Below the pieces are notes generated by a model. That model was not told the origin of the DNA. It searched no databases and saw only the letters and a program-made list of their open reading frames with translations. A program made the translations under genes and the position numbers. From Cepaea nemoralis (lineage: Eukaryota > Mollusca > Gastropoda > Stylommatophora > Helicidae), in the NCBI GenBank assembly GCA_014155875.1, contig JACEFZ010011667.1, positions 96,001 to 160,000 on the forward strand: a stretch of DNA of 64,000 nt, read 5' to 3'. Position 1 is the stretch's first letter. Every line of letters begins with the position of its first letter. Positions 22,630 through 36,551 of this stretch are shown one piece after another.

Positions 22630-22803
22630 GCCGCAGCTTGGCCCACGTCGCTAATGGAACAGACAAGGCCAGCCCAATCCTTCACAACACTACCGAAACG
22701 GACAACTGTACCATCCGCCCTAATGGTGCTGATGGCAATGATTGGAACATGACTTTCAGCGTCCATGTTATCCTGCACAGAGTCAGGGTGTACCAACGAC
22801 TCA
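22630..22803 (+). CDS. Host gene exon: galactose-binding-like domain, first half
   Basis: A 174-bp exon (58 codons, phase 1-1) encoding the N-terminal half of a discoidin/F-lectin-like beta-sandwich of a MEGF/scavenger-type receptor. Visible features are SLAHVANGTDKASP, an N-glycosylation sequon NTT and another NCT, DNCTIRPNG, DWNMTFSV, and the RVRVYQRL strand, which corresponds to the conserved (V/I)YNR of this domain class. The donor A|GTAAGT is excellent. The acceptor is less certain: AAAG|GC at 22629/22630 gives phase 1, while CCGCAG at 22636 would give phase 2. Joined to 32709, the frame continues without a stop (RL-N-HTNQGF). The preceding exon and signal peptide were not found. Domain assignment is by motif; the gene model is inference. 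Confidence 0.72.
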
Positions 22804-22909
22804 GTAAGTATTCCCGTTCTGGTATCTGGCCCTTTAAGATCGTGTGTGTAATGTGTAAGAACAGATACACCGTCATTGCCTGAAGAGACTGTTGCGGCAG
22901 GGAGTGATC

Positions 22910-23090
22910 TGAGGGTCTGATCGAAACTCAGTATTGATAAGAAAGGTCAGACGGACACATAATCAGATCGTAAAGGTACCATTAGTATTGTGACTCGTCG
23001 CTAGTTGTTGCAGATTAGGACGCAGCACGTATGGGAATGACCCGATTGCTGTGATTTTGGTTCTTGAGTCAACTTGCATTAATTTGTTAT
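22910..23090 (+). mobile_element. Scrap of RNase H-type non-LTR C-terminus
   Basis: Wording such as 'acataatcaga', 'tgctgtga' and 'ttcttgagtcaa' matches 34330-34445 and 57750-57900 on the same strand. There a C-terminal CPECCDVGS-like cysteine motif can be read. Heavily degenerate here. Confidence 0.55.
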
Positions 23091-23099
23091 AACATGTTC

Positions 23100-23303
23100 C
23101 TACTGTGTGTGGATTAGCTTTACATATTACCATTGCCCTTCGCCATCAGGCGAACGCTGAAATACCTGTAATTTACGTCCCACGTCAAGGAAGGGAAGTT
23201 ACAATTTTAGTCCAACTGTCGGGTGTAGGGCCTGAACGCGCTACCTCGTCATTAGTACACATCATGTTTAAGAAAGAGCGCTCTTATTCATTCGGTCACG
23301 CTG
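23100..23303 (-). mobile_element. tRNA-derived SINE, copy 2
   Basis: Minus-strand A-box-like GTGACCGAATGAATAAG (around 23283-23300) and a B-box-like GCGTTCAGGCCC (around 23228-23240), followed by the same body as at 12840-13137. Copy 2 is a few dozen bases shorter and diverged. Confidence 0.68.
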
Positions 23304-23382
23304 ATTTCCTGATACAGTATTTAATAAGACGAGACACCGGTCTGTGCATGGAGACAGCAGACAGATCTTCTACCTCTTAGAC

Positions 23383-24388
23383 CATCTACGTACTTTTACC
23401 TATTGTAAACTCGCATATTCCATCCAGGCAGAGCTTTTAAGTACTTTTACCTTTTGTAAACTCGCCTATTCCATCCAGGCAGAGCTTCTACATACTTTTA
23501 CCTTTTGTACACTCACCTCTTAGACCATCTAGGCAGAGCTTCTACATACTTTTACCTTTTGTACACTCACCTCTTAGACCATCTAGGCAGAGCTTCTACA
23601 TACTTTTACCTTTTGTACACTCACCTCTTAGACCATCTAGGCAGAGCTTCTACGTACTTTTACCTTATGTACACGCGCCTCTTAGACCATCATGACACAG
23701 TTTATACATACTTTTACCTTTTGTACACTCGCCTCTAAGACCATCCAGGCAGAGCTTCTGCGTACTTTTACCTTTTGTAAACTCGCCTATTCTATCCAAG
23801 CAGAGCTTCTACGTAATTTTACTTGTTGTAAACTCACCTCTAAGCCTATCCAGGCAGAGCTCCTACATACTTTTACTTTTGTAAACTCACCTCTTAGACC
23901 ATACAGACAGAGCTTCTACGTACTTTTACCTTTTGTAAACTCCCTCTTAGACCATACAGACAGAGCTTCTACGTACTTTTACCTTTTGTAAACTCGCCTA
24001 TTCCATCCAGGCAGAGCTTCTACAAACTTTTACCTTTTGTAAACTCGCCCCTAAAACTATCCAGGCAGAGCTTCTACGAACTTTTACCTTGTGTAAACTT
24101 GCTTCTAAGACCATCCAGACAGAACTTCTACGTACATTTACCTTTTGTAAACTCGTCTCTAAGACCATCCAGGCAGAGCTTCTACGTAATTTTACCTTTT
24201 GTAAACTCGTCTCTAAGACCATCCAGGCAGAGCTTCTACGTAATTTTACCTTTTGTAAACTCGCCCCTAAAACTATCCAGACAGAGCTTCTATGTACATT
24301 TAACTTTTGTAAACTCGCCTCTAAGACCATCCAGGCAGAGCTTCTAAGAACTTTTACCTTTTGGAAATTGACCTCTTACACTATCTTC
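23383..24388. repeat. 54-bp minisatellite, about 18 copies
   Basis: Tandem units of TACTTTTACCTTTTGTAAAC, 'ctcgcctctaagaccatcc' and 'aggcagagcttctacg'. The period is 54 bp (for example 23493 to 23547), with some shorter units lacking part of the 'cctctaagacc' block. It is a multiple of three, which explains open frames on both strands. It is unrelated in sequence to the other 54-bp array at 5812. Confidence 0.93.
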
Positions 24389-24392
24389 ACGC

Positions 24393-24960
24393 TTGACAGG
24401 CGGTGCTGAGAGCAGAATGCCTGCTGCAATCATTGCAGAGGTCCACGCTCTCATCGGTGAGCATCGAGATGATTCCGATGTGCTCATGTATACAGACTTG
24501 TTATACATATTATACAGCAGCAGAGAAGCTTGTGGACATTCACGGCACGTTCAGCGGGCCGAACCACACAAGAAGCCAGTGGTGGCCACTCTATGACCAC
24601 GAGCCGCATGGCAGACGATGGAGTTGATGGCAGTAACACGGGCTTTCATATGGCTGGAATCGCATAATTTTACCACCGTTTGTGCACCAAGTGATTCAAT
24701 GAGCAGTATCCGAAAGATTGAGGAGGGTTCTGTACGTAGATAGTGGACTGAATCGTTGCGGAGGTCTGTTGTCCGTAGAGTCACCTTCGACTTCGTCCCG
24801 GGACATGCGGGAGTTGAGGGAAATGAACGAGCTTGTGAACTTGCTGGCTCTTCATCCCCTGAAGATGACCAGCCTTCCGAAATTGTTAACGCCCTTAGAA
24901 AGATGTCAATAGCGGAAGACGTTGATACTAGTGAATCCACATGGTTGATTAGAATGAGAG
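24393..24960 (+). pseudogene. RNase H domain scrap of a non-LTR element
   Basis: Across two frames the plus strand reads as a retroelement ribonuclease H. MYTD corresponds to the first catalytic Asp (the usual YTDGS). TMELMAVTRAFIWLE carries the conserved Glu, and a DSMSSIRKIEEG block carries the second Asp. It ends FVPGHAGVEGNERACELAG, with the conserved H and N. A frameshift near 24600 and an in-frame stop near 24743 break it. Related scraps are at 58140-58417 (minus) and probably 34195-34445. Confidence 0.82.
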
Positions 24961-25383
24961 ACTTTAGTAATGCGTTATGCCTGTTTATAGCAGAGCTGCG
25001 ATATTTGCGCTTATCGGACATATACGACTTTTTCAGGCATTTGTTGACCGGGTTAACATTCCCGGGTATATCGACATTTTATAATGGTAGCATAGGATGT
25101 GTGTGAATATGCTATTTATTATCAGTCATTTGCGACGATTTGTATATTTTGATTTTACAGAATAGGTGACAGTTGATATATAAACGCATTTGCTCTCTGC
25201 CATCCGACAAATGACAACAAAGCACAAAGACAAAAGGGAAGCAATTAGTAGAAGTTCAGGAAAGGGGTGACAATTAGAAATGTAATTAGTGGGACGGCAA
25301 TTGGTTTAGCAGCCAGCTTCCTCAGCCAGACGCGAGGCGTCGAGTTACACAATTGTCGAGTACACAACAATGAAACAGATGAG

Positions 25384-25386
<3 letters not shown>
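24961..25386. other. Unassigned spacer
   Basis: AT-rich DNA between the RNase H scrap and a TA microsatellite; no gene or element recognised. Confidence 0.45.

Positions 25387-25387
<1 letters not shown>

Positions 25388-25474
<87 letters not shown>
25388..25474. repeat. (TA)n microsatellite
   Basis: About 43 uninterrupted TA units. Long TA tracts extrude cruciforms readily. Open frames of alternating Y and I over it are artefacts. Confidence 0.97.
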
Positions 25475-25475
<1 letters not shown>

Positions 25476-25799
25476 CTTCATGTAGAGTTGTTTTATATAG
25501 TTGTATTATTGAATATGTCTCCCTGGCCGAGGATTTAACGTCTTTCTTCCACGCGAGGAACGTAACCTGCGCGAGAAACGGTAGCGGTTCTCGCCGCGTT
25601 GGTCATTTACGGGGTATGTGAGCCGGTCGCTCAGAAAGATCAAGTGAGCTGAAAGATGCTGATGTTGACAGCGATGTCCTGTAATAATAGGATATGCAAC
25701 ACACCCCCCCCCCCCCCTCCGCAAAAAAAAAATAATAAAATAAAATAGTGAATGTGTGTTTGTGTGCTGACCAAAGATTTAGTCGCAATGTCCATTTTG

Positions 25800-26065
25800 T
25801 CACCTGTGATTGTGGTACTTAAAGAACACCATATTAAATGGTTTGGCCACCTCACTATAATTCCATGGTACCATTTGCCGCAAAGAACAACATTGAAGAA
25901 ATATAATGGATTCAGGACAAGGGAAGATCACGTAACAGATGGAGTGATGCTGTCAAGAACAACAGGGAAATAAATACCAGCTTACAAAGAGCATTAGACA
26001 GAGCAAGGAAAAGATCTTTATATCTTCCTCCAACCAACTCTTCACTGAGGTAAATGGAGGAAGAG
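25800..26065 (+). mobile_element. RTE-like 3' fragment
   Basis: The plus strand contains HHIKWFGHL, YHLPQRTT, a KYNGFRTR block and, in another frame, RSLYLPPTNS followed by an A/G-rich end. This is the same C-terminal scheme as at 9975-10290 but a diverged copy. Confidence 0.7.
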
Positions 26066-26074
26066 AAGAAGTAG

Positions 26075-26200
26075 GAAAAGAACGAATGAACGAAAGAACT
26101 TTATTTTCAAAGTGTCACAAATTGGGAACGAAGGCCCGTCTTACATTCGGTCCTTCCAATCACTCATCTTTCGTACATCAAAATACTATTTTGCATGCTA
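26075..26200 (-). mobile_element. CR1-like 3' terminus, solo copy
   Basis: A severely 5'-truncated 3' end. It shares 'ctttattttcaaag', 'aattgggaacg', 'cccgtctt' and the GAACGAA-type tail with 26341-26480 and 34981-35100. The tail lies at the left edge, so the element is on the minus strand. Confidence 0.65.
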
Positions 26201-26258
26201 CATTCACAAAGAAAAACATAACGTTGTCAAATAAAAGTTGCGAACATAAACAGTGTTA

Positions 26259-26260
<2 letters not shown>

Positions 26261-26289
<29 letters not shown>

Positions 26290-26340
26290 AAGAAGAAGAA
26301 GAAGAAGAAGAAGAAGAAGAAGAAGAAGAAGAGGAAGAGG
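26261..26340. repeat. (GAA)n tract
   Basis: About 23 GAA units, then interrupted GAG/GAC units, abutting the (GAAC)n tail of the CR1-like scrap at 26341. One of five long GAA/TTC tracts in the window. Confidence 0.95.
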
Positions 26341-26480
26341 AGGACGAACGAACGAACGAACGAACGAACGAATAAACGAAAGAGCGAACGGACTTTATTT
26401 TCAAAGGGTAACAAATTTGGCACGCAGGCTCGTCTTTTATTCGGCCCTTCCAATCCCTCATCTTTCGTTCATCAATAGTG
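26341..26480 (-). mobile_element. CR1-like 3' terminus with (CGTT)n tail, solo copy
   Basis: On the minus strand this reads the 3' untranslated end with AATAAAG and then a (CGTT)n tail (plus strand 26342-26370, ACGAACGAACG...). It matches the 3' end of the element at 34981-36090, which defines the tail of that family. 5'-truncated to about 140 bp. Confidence 0.72.
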
Positions 26481-26489
26481 CATTCATAT

Positions 26490-28190
26490 AGAAAAAAAAA
26501 ACATTGTACCCCATCCACCCAGACACCCCCCACCCAACCACACACACACACCTCAGGAAAAAATACATTCCCCCACCAGACACAACCCCCACCCACGCAC
26601 ATCCCTCACCTACACACATCTCCCTACCCACACACATATCCTCCACCCATCCCAGAACCCACCAACAATCACCAACGCACATACCCTCTTCCACCCACAC
26701 ACCCCGAACCACCCAGCCAAAACACATCCCCCAACCACACATCCACCACCCACACACACACCTCCCCGCCAAGTCACATATCCCGCACCTACCCACACAC
26801 AAATCCCGCATCCACCCGCACAATCTTCCGCTGCCTACCCACACATCCTGAACCCACCCACACATGCCCACCATCTCCCAACCTACATACACTCACCCAT
26901 CCAGACATCCTCCACCCACGCGCACATTCTCCACCCACACAGCCTCCACCCACTCATCCCTCAACCACAAATCCCTTAACCACACATCTCTTAACCACAC
27001 ACCCCCACCCATACACAGACATTCCCACTCACATTCACATCTCCCCACCCATACACACATCCATCACACACATCCCCACCCACCAACACATCCTCCATCC
27101 ACAAACACACACCCCAACACCCACACATACCCCACCCACACACCCATCCTTCACCCATACATCTATCCCCTCACATATTCCCCACTCACGTACTTATTTT
27201 TGAACCACTCACACCCACACATCCCCCAGCCAATCATGAGCACTTAAATCTCCCATCTACCCACCCACTCACACACCCCAACCACCCAGCCAAACAATCA
27301 TCCCACCCTAACACACATCTTTCACCCCCCCCCACCCCCGCACATCCACACCCAAATACACCCACCACCCACCTACACACATCCCTCACACACACCCTTC
27401 TCCCCTCCCAACAACACCCAACCCATATACACATCACCCAACCACAAATACATCCACCACACACATCACTTACCCACACATCTCCTACCCACGCAACATT
27501 CCCCACATACAAACACCATCACCACCCACCAATATATCCTCCACCCACCCACACTTACCCCGCACACACGCACATCACCACACCCATCCCCAACCCAAAC
27601 ACATCCCCACACCACCACACACCCATTCACCCACACATCCCTCACCCACCCACTGACACACACAAATTCTCCACCCATACAACCTCCACCCACCAACACC
27701 TAAATATTTCCAACCATCCACCCAAACATCTCAAACCCACACACACACACACATCCGTCACCCACACACACACATTCCCACACCCACCCCCACAACACAC
27801 ATCTCCCCACCCAGTCACACATCCCACACACCCACATCCCCACTTCCCCCACTAACCGACACACACACACACATCCCAGGCACACATACATACCCCCACC
27901 CACACATCCTCCACCCAAACACAACCCCCACCTACACACATATCCCACACCATTCCCATAACCCACCATCAATCACCCACCCACATATCCTCCTCCACCC
28001 ACTCACCCCCAACCACCTAGCCAAACACACATCCCCCAACCACACATCCTTTACCTACACATATCTCCCCGCTAAACCACACATACTGCACTTACCCACA
28101 CACAAATCCCGTACCCACCCACACAATCTCTCTCCACCCACTCACACATCCCGAACCCACCCACACACACACATCCCCCACCATCCCCAA
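26490..28190. repeat. C/A-rich, almost G-free simple-sequence block, 1.7 kb
   Basis: The plus strand is built almost only of C, A and T words such as CCCACCCACACACA and 'acatcctccacccac'. G is rare for long stretches, so the minus strand is correspondingly G/T-rich. No fixed period; it is a cryptically repeated CCCA/ACAC/CATC mixture. Open frames on both strands (P/T/H-rich on plus, W/G/V-rich on minus) are compositional artefacts. Confidence 0.9.
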
Positions 28191-28194
28191 ACTT

Positions 28195-30015
<1,821 letters not shown>

Positions 30016-30017
30016 AT

Positions 30018-32400
30018 GATGCATGATAGTGAAAAATGACACCAGTAGGTGGCTTATGGGGTAATATAGTCGGTTTGGAGCAAGTATTGAAAGAGTTTTC
30101 GGTTGAATGTGTAGGGACTCATTGGAGTTTTCAGATCAGGTGGAAGGCTATTCCACAGGTGAGCACCAGAATACGCGAAACATGTTTTGTATAATTCTAA
30201 TCTAGGCCTCGCAACCTGCAATAAATTTGAGCGCTTACTGTTCATTGCATTAGATTGAATTAACGGTAGAAGATACTCTGGGATATTTTCAGATATCATT
30301 TTGTTCACTAATTTGGCTTTGTTGAAAGAAGGAAGCGTTTTTGAAGTAGTAGAAGTCTTAGATGACTGTATAACTTATTACTTTCAACGTGCTTTATGCC
30401 AGAAACTAGACGTATAGCGCAGTTTTGAAGTGAACACAGTCGTTTCATATTACATTTAGGGCAACCATCCCAGGCTGTGGAACAATAATCGATAGGTGAT
30501 TGGATATAGGATGTATAGAATATTTATCGTGTGCTTTCGTCCAGAAAGTGCTGAATGTTAGCAAGTTGGTAAACTTTTTGTGCTGTTCTCTTGGTGAGGA
30601 CGTGAACATGAGAGCTCCAGTTTAAATGTCTGTCAATTAAAAGACCTAATGTTTTGTGTTCATTTATATGACACTATAGGCGACGTATCCACATGGACCT
30701 CGAGGGGTGCCCCAGTTATGGCTAAGGTCTGTAGTTTTTGTCTGGTCGTTATTAGCATGGATTTGGTTTTGTCGATGTTAATTTGCATGCGGCTTTCATT
30801 GCTCCATCTACTAAGGTTATTAAGTTCGTTTTGTAAAGAGCTCTCTATGTCATACCGGTTCTCTTGATTATTGTATATAGTGCAGTCGTCTGCAAATAGA
30901 TCACACAAAGTATTGAGATATAAAGGAATATCGTTAATATAAACTGCAAAAAGCAGCGGTCCTAGATTGAGCCCTGGGGCTCACCAATATTAAGTTGTGT
31001 TAGTCTTGATAGACAGTTATTGAAGGACACTATTTGTTGTCTGTCGGATAAAAATGACGTAATTAGGTTCACCATATTGGTGCTAGTCTTCATTTGTTTT
31101 AATTTTCTAATTAAAATATCATGATCTACGATATCAAAAGCTTTTTTAAAGTCTTTAAATATTGCTCCACAAATGTTGCCATTGTTAATACAACGATGCC
31201 AGTTAGCGGTCATATTTGTTAAGGCACTGTGGCAAGAATATATAGGTCGAAACACAGATTGACTACCCATTATTAAATCGTTGTTAATTAAATGATGTAA
31301 ATTTATTTTATGTAAGTGTTTTTCTAATGGCTTTGATAGTGACGATAGTAAGGAAATAGGTCTATAATTACCCAGGACGCTATTATCAGTTGAGCCCTTT
31401 TTAAGTAGAGGATAAACTTTAGCAATTTTAAAGGCAGATGGAAAGTAGTTTTTGGACAGGCACTGGTTATATATGAACGTTAAGGACCCATTAATAATTG
31501 CTGCAGCACACCGAATAATTCTATTACTGATACCATCTAGGCCTTCTGAATTTGTTGCTTTGAGATTTGAGAGATATTTATATACTTCTGCAACAGACAT
31601 CAAGGGGATCTCAGAAGGAATATTACTAGCGCACTTTCCCTCACAGAATGATGACAGTGAACTTAAATTACATACTGAGTCTGGTATTGGGGACTTTAGA
31701 TTCTCTATTTCTGATTGAAAGAAACAACTGAAATCCTCGCATGTTATTGTGCTTGGCATAGCTAACTCTAAAGAGTGTTTCTTGTTGGTTAGCGAGTTAA
31801 TAGCCTTCCACATATTTGTGTTGTTTGATTTATCTAGAATCAAATTTTTGAAATGATCTTTCTTTATCCTACGAATTCATATTTAACTTTATTTCTTAGT
31901 CTGCGGTAATTGATAAAATCTTTATTTTTGTTTGCTGTATCTCATGATTTCGAGATCTTCGCTTGTGACCCAAGGGGATTTATGTTGATTCTTCACTCGA
32001 ACTTCTTTGACTGGCACATGTTTATCAAACACACTGTAGACTGTTTTTGTCCTGTAAGCTAGTGCATCATCCGGATCAGAAAGTTGGTAAACATGTTCAA
32101 AAGCTGCATTTTTTAAGTCGTCTAATAGTAAATTTTGGTTGCGAGCTTTAAAATTTCTAAATCTGATGCTTAAATGTTTATTTTTAAGAGTTTTGATCCC
32201 AATCTTCGACCATGTACAACATATTGGGGTACTGGTCACTAACTGCACTAACAGAAACAGAACATTCAATAATATTAACTGGACAAGTAACATATATATG
32301 ATCAACTATAGTTGAGGAGGTGTCTGTAACCCTTGAGGCACGTTTTATTAGATGTTTGAAATTGTAGGATAGAATGATATCGTCCCATGTCTGGTTGGAT
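30018..32400 (-). mobile_element. CR1-like non-LTR retrotransposon, 5'-truncated
   Basis: A minus-strand element of about 2.4 kb. It starts inside the endonuclease C-terminus (DTSSTIVDHIYVT near 32310), where it abuts a (GAA)n tract. It continues through the linker and RT, and ends with the conserved LLQTDYITP C-terminus at about 30060. There are several frameshifts. A sister copy of the 3' third lies at 34981-36090 and ends YLRTDYMHP. Confidence 0.85.
30054..32305 (-). pseudogene. CR1-like endonuclease/RT polyprotein relic
   Basis: Open pieces on the minus strand run from 5' to 3'. The first, 32305-31922, has a FRNFKARNQ segment, VPVKEVRVK and SPWVTSEDLEIM. The second, 31843-30962, has MWKAINSLTNKK, SNLKATNSEGLDGIS, FKIAKVYPLLKKG, NYRPISLLSSLSK, DFKKAFDIVDHDIL and IGEPQGSI. 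The third, 30908-30660, has LFADDCTIY, the catalytic FADD box, and QINIDKTKSM. The last, 30308-30054, has RPRLELYKTCFAYSGAHLWN. RT motifs are complete except that VF replaces the usual GF before RP. Frame breaks lie near 31900, 30950 and 30650. Confidence 0.85.
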
Positions 32401-32412
32401 TTAGTAATGTCT

Positions 32413-32556
32413 AAGAGAAGAAGAAGAAGAAGAAGAAGAAGAAGAAGAAGAAGAAGAAGAAGAAGAAGAAGAAGAAGAAGAAGAAGAAGAAGAAGAAGAA
32501 GAAGAAGAAGAAGAAGAAGAAGAAGAAGAAGAAGAAGAAGAAGAAGAAGAAGAGGG
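32413..32556. repeat. (GAA)n tract in intron 1 of the host gene
   Basis: About 47 GAA units, almost pure, 150 bp upstream of the second host exon. It separates the CR1-like element from host sequence. GAA/TTC tracts of this length are known to form triplexes and slow transcription. Confidence 0.97.
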
Positions 32557-32708
32557 AGAAGAATAAGTAGAAGAAGATCGCGTTATAATAAAACCTACCG
32601 ATTATTCTTCTAGTGTCTTGTTTATTCTCTGACAGTAAAGGACACACAACTAACTATCGATGCTTTTGGCCTTGTTTATTTATCGATGTATTTTGTGTTT
32701 GTTGTCAG

Positions 32709-32912
32709 ATCACACAAACCAAGGTTTTATCCTCTCGCTGATGAGCTACATGGACGAACCCCTCGACATCTACAGATTCAATATATCATCACCCTACGTG
32801 GACATTCCCATCAGCACATCGGAGCCCGTGGATTTCATAAACATCCACGCAATGACACAACTGCAACCTGGGGAGCGATTCATGTTGTTATGTAAGGTGG
32901 AGGCATTTGGTG
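32709..32912 (+). CDS. Host gene exon: galactose-binding-like domain, second half
   Basis: A 204-bp exon (68 codons, phase 1-1) completing the discoidin/F-lectin-like fold begun at 22630. Segments are NQGFILSLMS, DIYRFNISSPYV (with an N-x-S sequon), DFINIHAMTQLQPGERF and LLCKVEAFG. The last is the closing L-x-(I/L)-C-(E/K)-V-E-(V/A)-F-G strand that in this family is directly followed by EGF repeats. The acceptor TTGTCAG|AT is preceded by a T-rich tract. The donor GGTG|GTTAGT keeps phase 1. Joining to 48316 reads AFG-D-VSCPLNKYG, with no stop. Carbohydrate or other ligand binding at the cell surface is family knowledge; binding residues were not identified. Confidence 0.8.
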
Positions 32913-32969
32913 GTTAGTGGCTTTCGTTTGTTTCTAAGATTACAGATGACGTCGTATGGAAGCTTGGGC

Positions 32970-33270
32970 GATGTACAGTTGAATCAAGATAGTGCCCATT
33001 CTTTTCTTTGTCCCGTTTCTTCGATGTACAATAGAGTCAAGTTACTGTCCACTCATATAAATATAAATATTTATATATAGATATATTATATCATTATCTA
33101 TATTAAAGATATATTATAGTAAAGTTACTGTCCAATCTTTTCCCCGTCCTGTTTCCCGGATGTACACGAGTCAAGTTACTGTCCACTCTTTTTCCCGTCT
33201 TGTTTCTGCGATGTACAAGAGTCAAGTTACTGTCCACTCTTTTCCCTATCCTGTTTCTCCTTCTTCTGAT
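32970..33270. repeat. Short tandem array of 54-60 bp units
   Basis: Four to five units around GAGTCAAGTTACTGTCCACT, 'cttttcccgtcctgtttc' and 'cgatgtaca'. It is interrupted once by an AT-rich patch (33055-33120). It lies just 3' of the second host exon. Confidence 0.8.
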
Positions 33271-33419
33271 TAGCAATGTGTTTTAATGTTGGCTCGCTTT
33301 CATTGTACGCACGTTCTACAACTACTAGTTGTTGCTTCTACTGGTAGCTACTAGTTGCTTCTACCCTGCGCTGTTCTAGCGTGAGGATTTCCCTATTACC
33401 AGTGTCCATCGTCATCACG

Positions 33420-34100
<681 letters not shown>

Positions 34101-34194
34101 CAGCTGCGGTCATCGATAAATTTTAAACACAGCAGGTTAAATCTCTAGGCCACGCCAACCTCTATCCTATTAGTGATTAACGAGGATCAGCAGA

Positions 34195-34445
34195 CGTTGT
34201 TGCGGCCTTGTGGGAGCACGTGTACACCTCGGAGGAGCAAATGAATCACCATGGTCTGGCAAGAATGCGACAGCGAGGGGTTACGAGGGGATCTGGCCAA
34301 CGATCGACGCTCAGACGAAAGGCGAGACGGACATATAATCAGATTGCTACTGGTACTATTAGTGGTGGAACTCTTCGCTGGCTGCTGAGGATGGGGACGG
34401 AGCGCTTATGCGAATGCCCCGAATGCTGTGATGTCGGTTCCTAAG
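34195..34445 (+). pseudogene. Retroelement C-terminal region with cysteine motif
   Basis: An open frame of 78 codons: VWEHVYTSEEQMNHHG, RRKARRTYNQIATG, TLRWLLRMG and a terminal ECPECCDVGS, then stop. The same tail can be read at 22940-23070 and 57750-57900. The arrangement resembles the region after RNase H in I-like non-LTR elements. The family is not certain. Confidence 0.6.
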
Positions 34446-34469
34446 TCAATCAATCAATCAATCAATCAA

Positions 34470-34935
34470 TCAAACCGAGGATCATTATTATTTTACTCCG
34501 AGCAGGTTCAAAGACGTTCTGATCTCCTCCTTATCATCGCCTCCAGCCCATATCAACTGATCGCACCTGTTCTGTGTTGATTAATCAAATGTTCAAGTGT
34601 AGTGGAAAGTGCATGTTCAGAAAAATGGTGGCCGGCCGGTGGCTGAACTAACTGGGTTGGCTTATACAGTAATATATGGCTGCTGGCTTTCTAGTGACTG
34701 CCGTTTCCATCGACGATGAACTGTACTTTAAGTGGCGGACTTTGTTGTTGTCATGCTGGCAGCGGCATTATGCATAGTATACCTATGCGGACTGTTGGTT
34801 TATCGAGACTCCTGTCTGTTCCTCTTGCCACATGGGGCAGTGAGGAGCATTTTGTGTGATAATCACTGGCACAGGAACGGAGCATAATAAGGCGACGCTT
34901 CACGGAGAAGTTGGAACCCGACTAAGTAATCAGAT
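34470..34935 (+). repeat. Dispersed repeat R450, copy 2
   Basis: The direct partner of 5168-5645. It is preceded by (AATC)n (34443-34470), as copy 1 is preceded by AAGC repeats. About 80-85 percent similarity is an estimate by eye. Non-coding. Confidence 0.75.
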
Positions 34936-34980
34936 ATTCATGTCTGACGACTCCGCGCTTCATCCCCATCTCCCTCACGC

Positions 34981-36090
34981 TGGAACGAACGAACGAACGA
35001 ACGAAAATCTTTATTTTCAAAGGGTTAAGAATTGGGCACGCAGGCCTGTCTGACATTCTGCCCTTCTTCTCTATTTCCTCTCATACATTCTTTCATTCAA
35101 CATCTCTTATGAAGCAATTCTTTGACAACAAAAGAACATTTAAACGCAATAAAAATAATCAATAATACATGATTCGTTGAGGCAATGTTTAACATGGGCA
35201 TCATAAATACCCGAGGCGGGTGTAACGTGCCACACATATGGGAATGTTTTTTTTTCTGGCTAATTGTCGTTGGAGATAATTTACCATTATTATTGCCTTT
35301 GTTGCTGTTTTTTAAGGGTGCATGTAGTCTGTTCTGAGGTAGTGTTCAAACAGGTTGCGACTGTATGTATAATGGTTAGTGGTGTCTTTGATTTCTTGTG
35401 GAAGATTATTCCCCAACTGAGTGGCAGAGTATGCTAAGCTTGTTTTATATAAGTCTATCCTAGGTTTAGGGACATGAAGTATATTTAGTCGTTCACTATG
35501 TCTTGCGTTATATTTAAACAATGGCCAAAAGTAGCTTGGGGCATTTTGAAATAGGATTTTGTGAGTTAGTTTAGCCTTATTAAAAAGTAGGCGTTTGAGG
35601 AGTGGCAGTAACTGAAGACGTTCATGTAGGTTAGAATTGTCTGTAAACTTATCACCATTGATTAGACGCACTGCCCTTTTCTGGAGCGAATAAAGGCGTT
35701 TTGTTATTGATGTGGAGCATCCATCCCAGATTGTGGAGCAATAATCATTATGTGTTTGTATGTGGGAAGTATAGAATATCTTTCTTGTGTTTTCGTCGAG
35801 GAAGTTTTTAATTTTGGCAAGTTGGTATACTTTTTTGGCTATTTGTTTCAACTAGAGCATGAACATGGGAATTAAAGGATAGATTTTGATCTATGATAAG
35901 ACCCAGTGCCTTGTGTTCGGTTACACTTTCTATAGGCGTGCTACCAATGTGCAGCTGAAGAGTTCCCTGCGAGTTTAGAGTGTGAAGTCTTTGCCTCGTT
36001 CCTATTAACATAGATTTTGTTTTAGAAATGTTAATTTACATGCGGTTTGCATGACTCCAGTTAACTACATTATTTATTTCCTGTTGCTGG
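34981..36090 (-). mobile_element. CR1-like element, 3' third, with (CGTT)n tail
   Basis: A minus-strand, 5'-truncated copy about 1.1 kb long. It starts in RT palm/thumb (ISKTKSMLIGTRQRL near 36020), continues through EHKALGLIIDQNLSF, IKNFLDENTRKIFYTSHIQ and RPRIDLYKTSLAYSATQL, and ends YLRTDYMHP at 35312. A 3' untranslated region of about 330 bp follows and ends in AATAAAG and a (CGTT)n tail (plus strand 34984-35005). One frameshift near 35830. It is the best copy for defining the family 3' end. Confidence 0.85.
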
Positions 36091-36551
36091 ACAAGCAAGC
36101 AGATACCCAACTGTCCTTAAAGCCATCTGTTCGTCCATCTTTCAGTATGGCAGTGATAATGTCTGGCCCAGCCGCAGTCCTCCTGTCCTCTATTATCGCC
36201 ATGTCTGCAAAGCGATAGCTTTACTCTTTGCCTTTGACGTTTGTGTGCCCCAGTACCTAAATGAGAAGCAAACCTCTTAGTGAATTTAAACTCAGAAGCC
36301 CGCAACCAATATGTTTCATTACCGTGAGGCCTTAGCAATTAAGTGGTTCCAGCCGATTTTGTGCAAACAAATGGAGCAATACCCGTTACTATGTCTTTTA
36401 ATTATTTCAACTTCAGTGTTATTCACTTCACATGTTATATAACCCTGCATACTTGTACTCACGAGATGTAGCAAAATATACCAGGCAATAAAACGTGCAA
36501 TATATTGTTTGTTGTTTCTGTGTTTATAAAATAGAGACAGTTAGTTTAGAC
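36091..36551. other. Unassigned spacer
   Basis: No gene or element recognised. It ends with GTTTAGAC (36544-36551), a candidate target duplication for the adjacent hAT end. Confidence 0.4.

Noticed and set aside
26478..27247. Proline/threonine/histidine-rich open frames suggestive of a mucin
   Set aside because: Compositional artefact of the G-free C/A block; opposite-strand frames are equally long.
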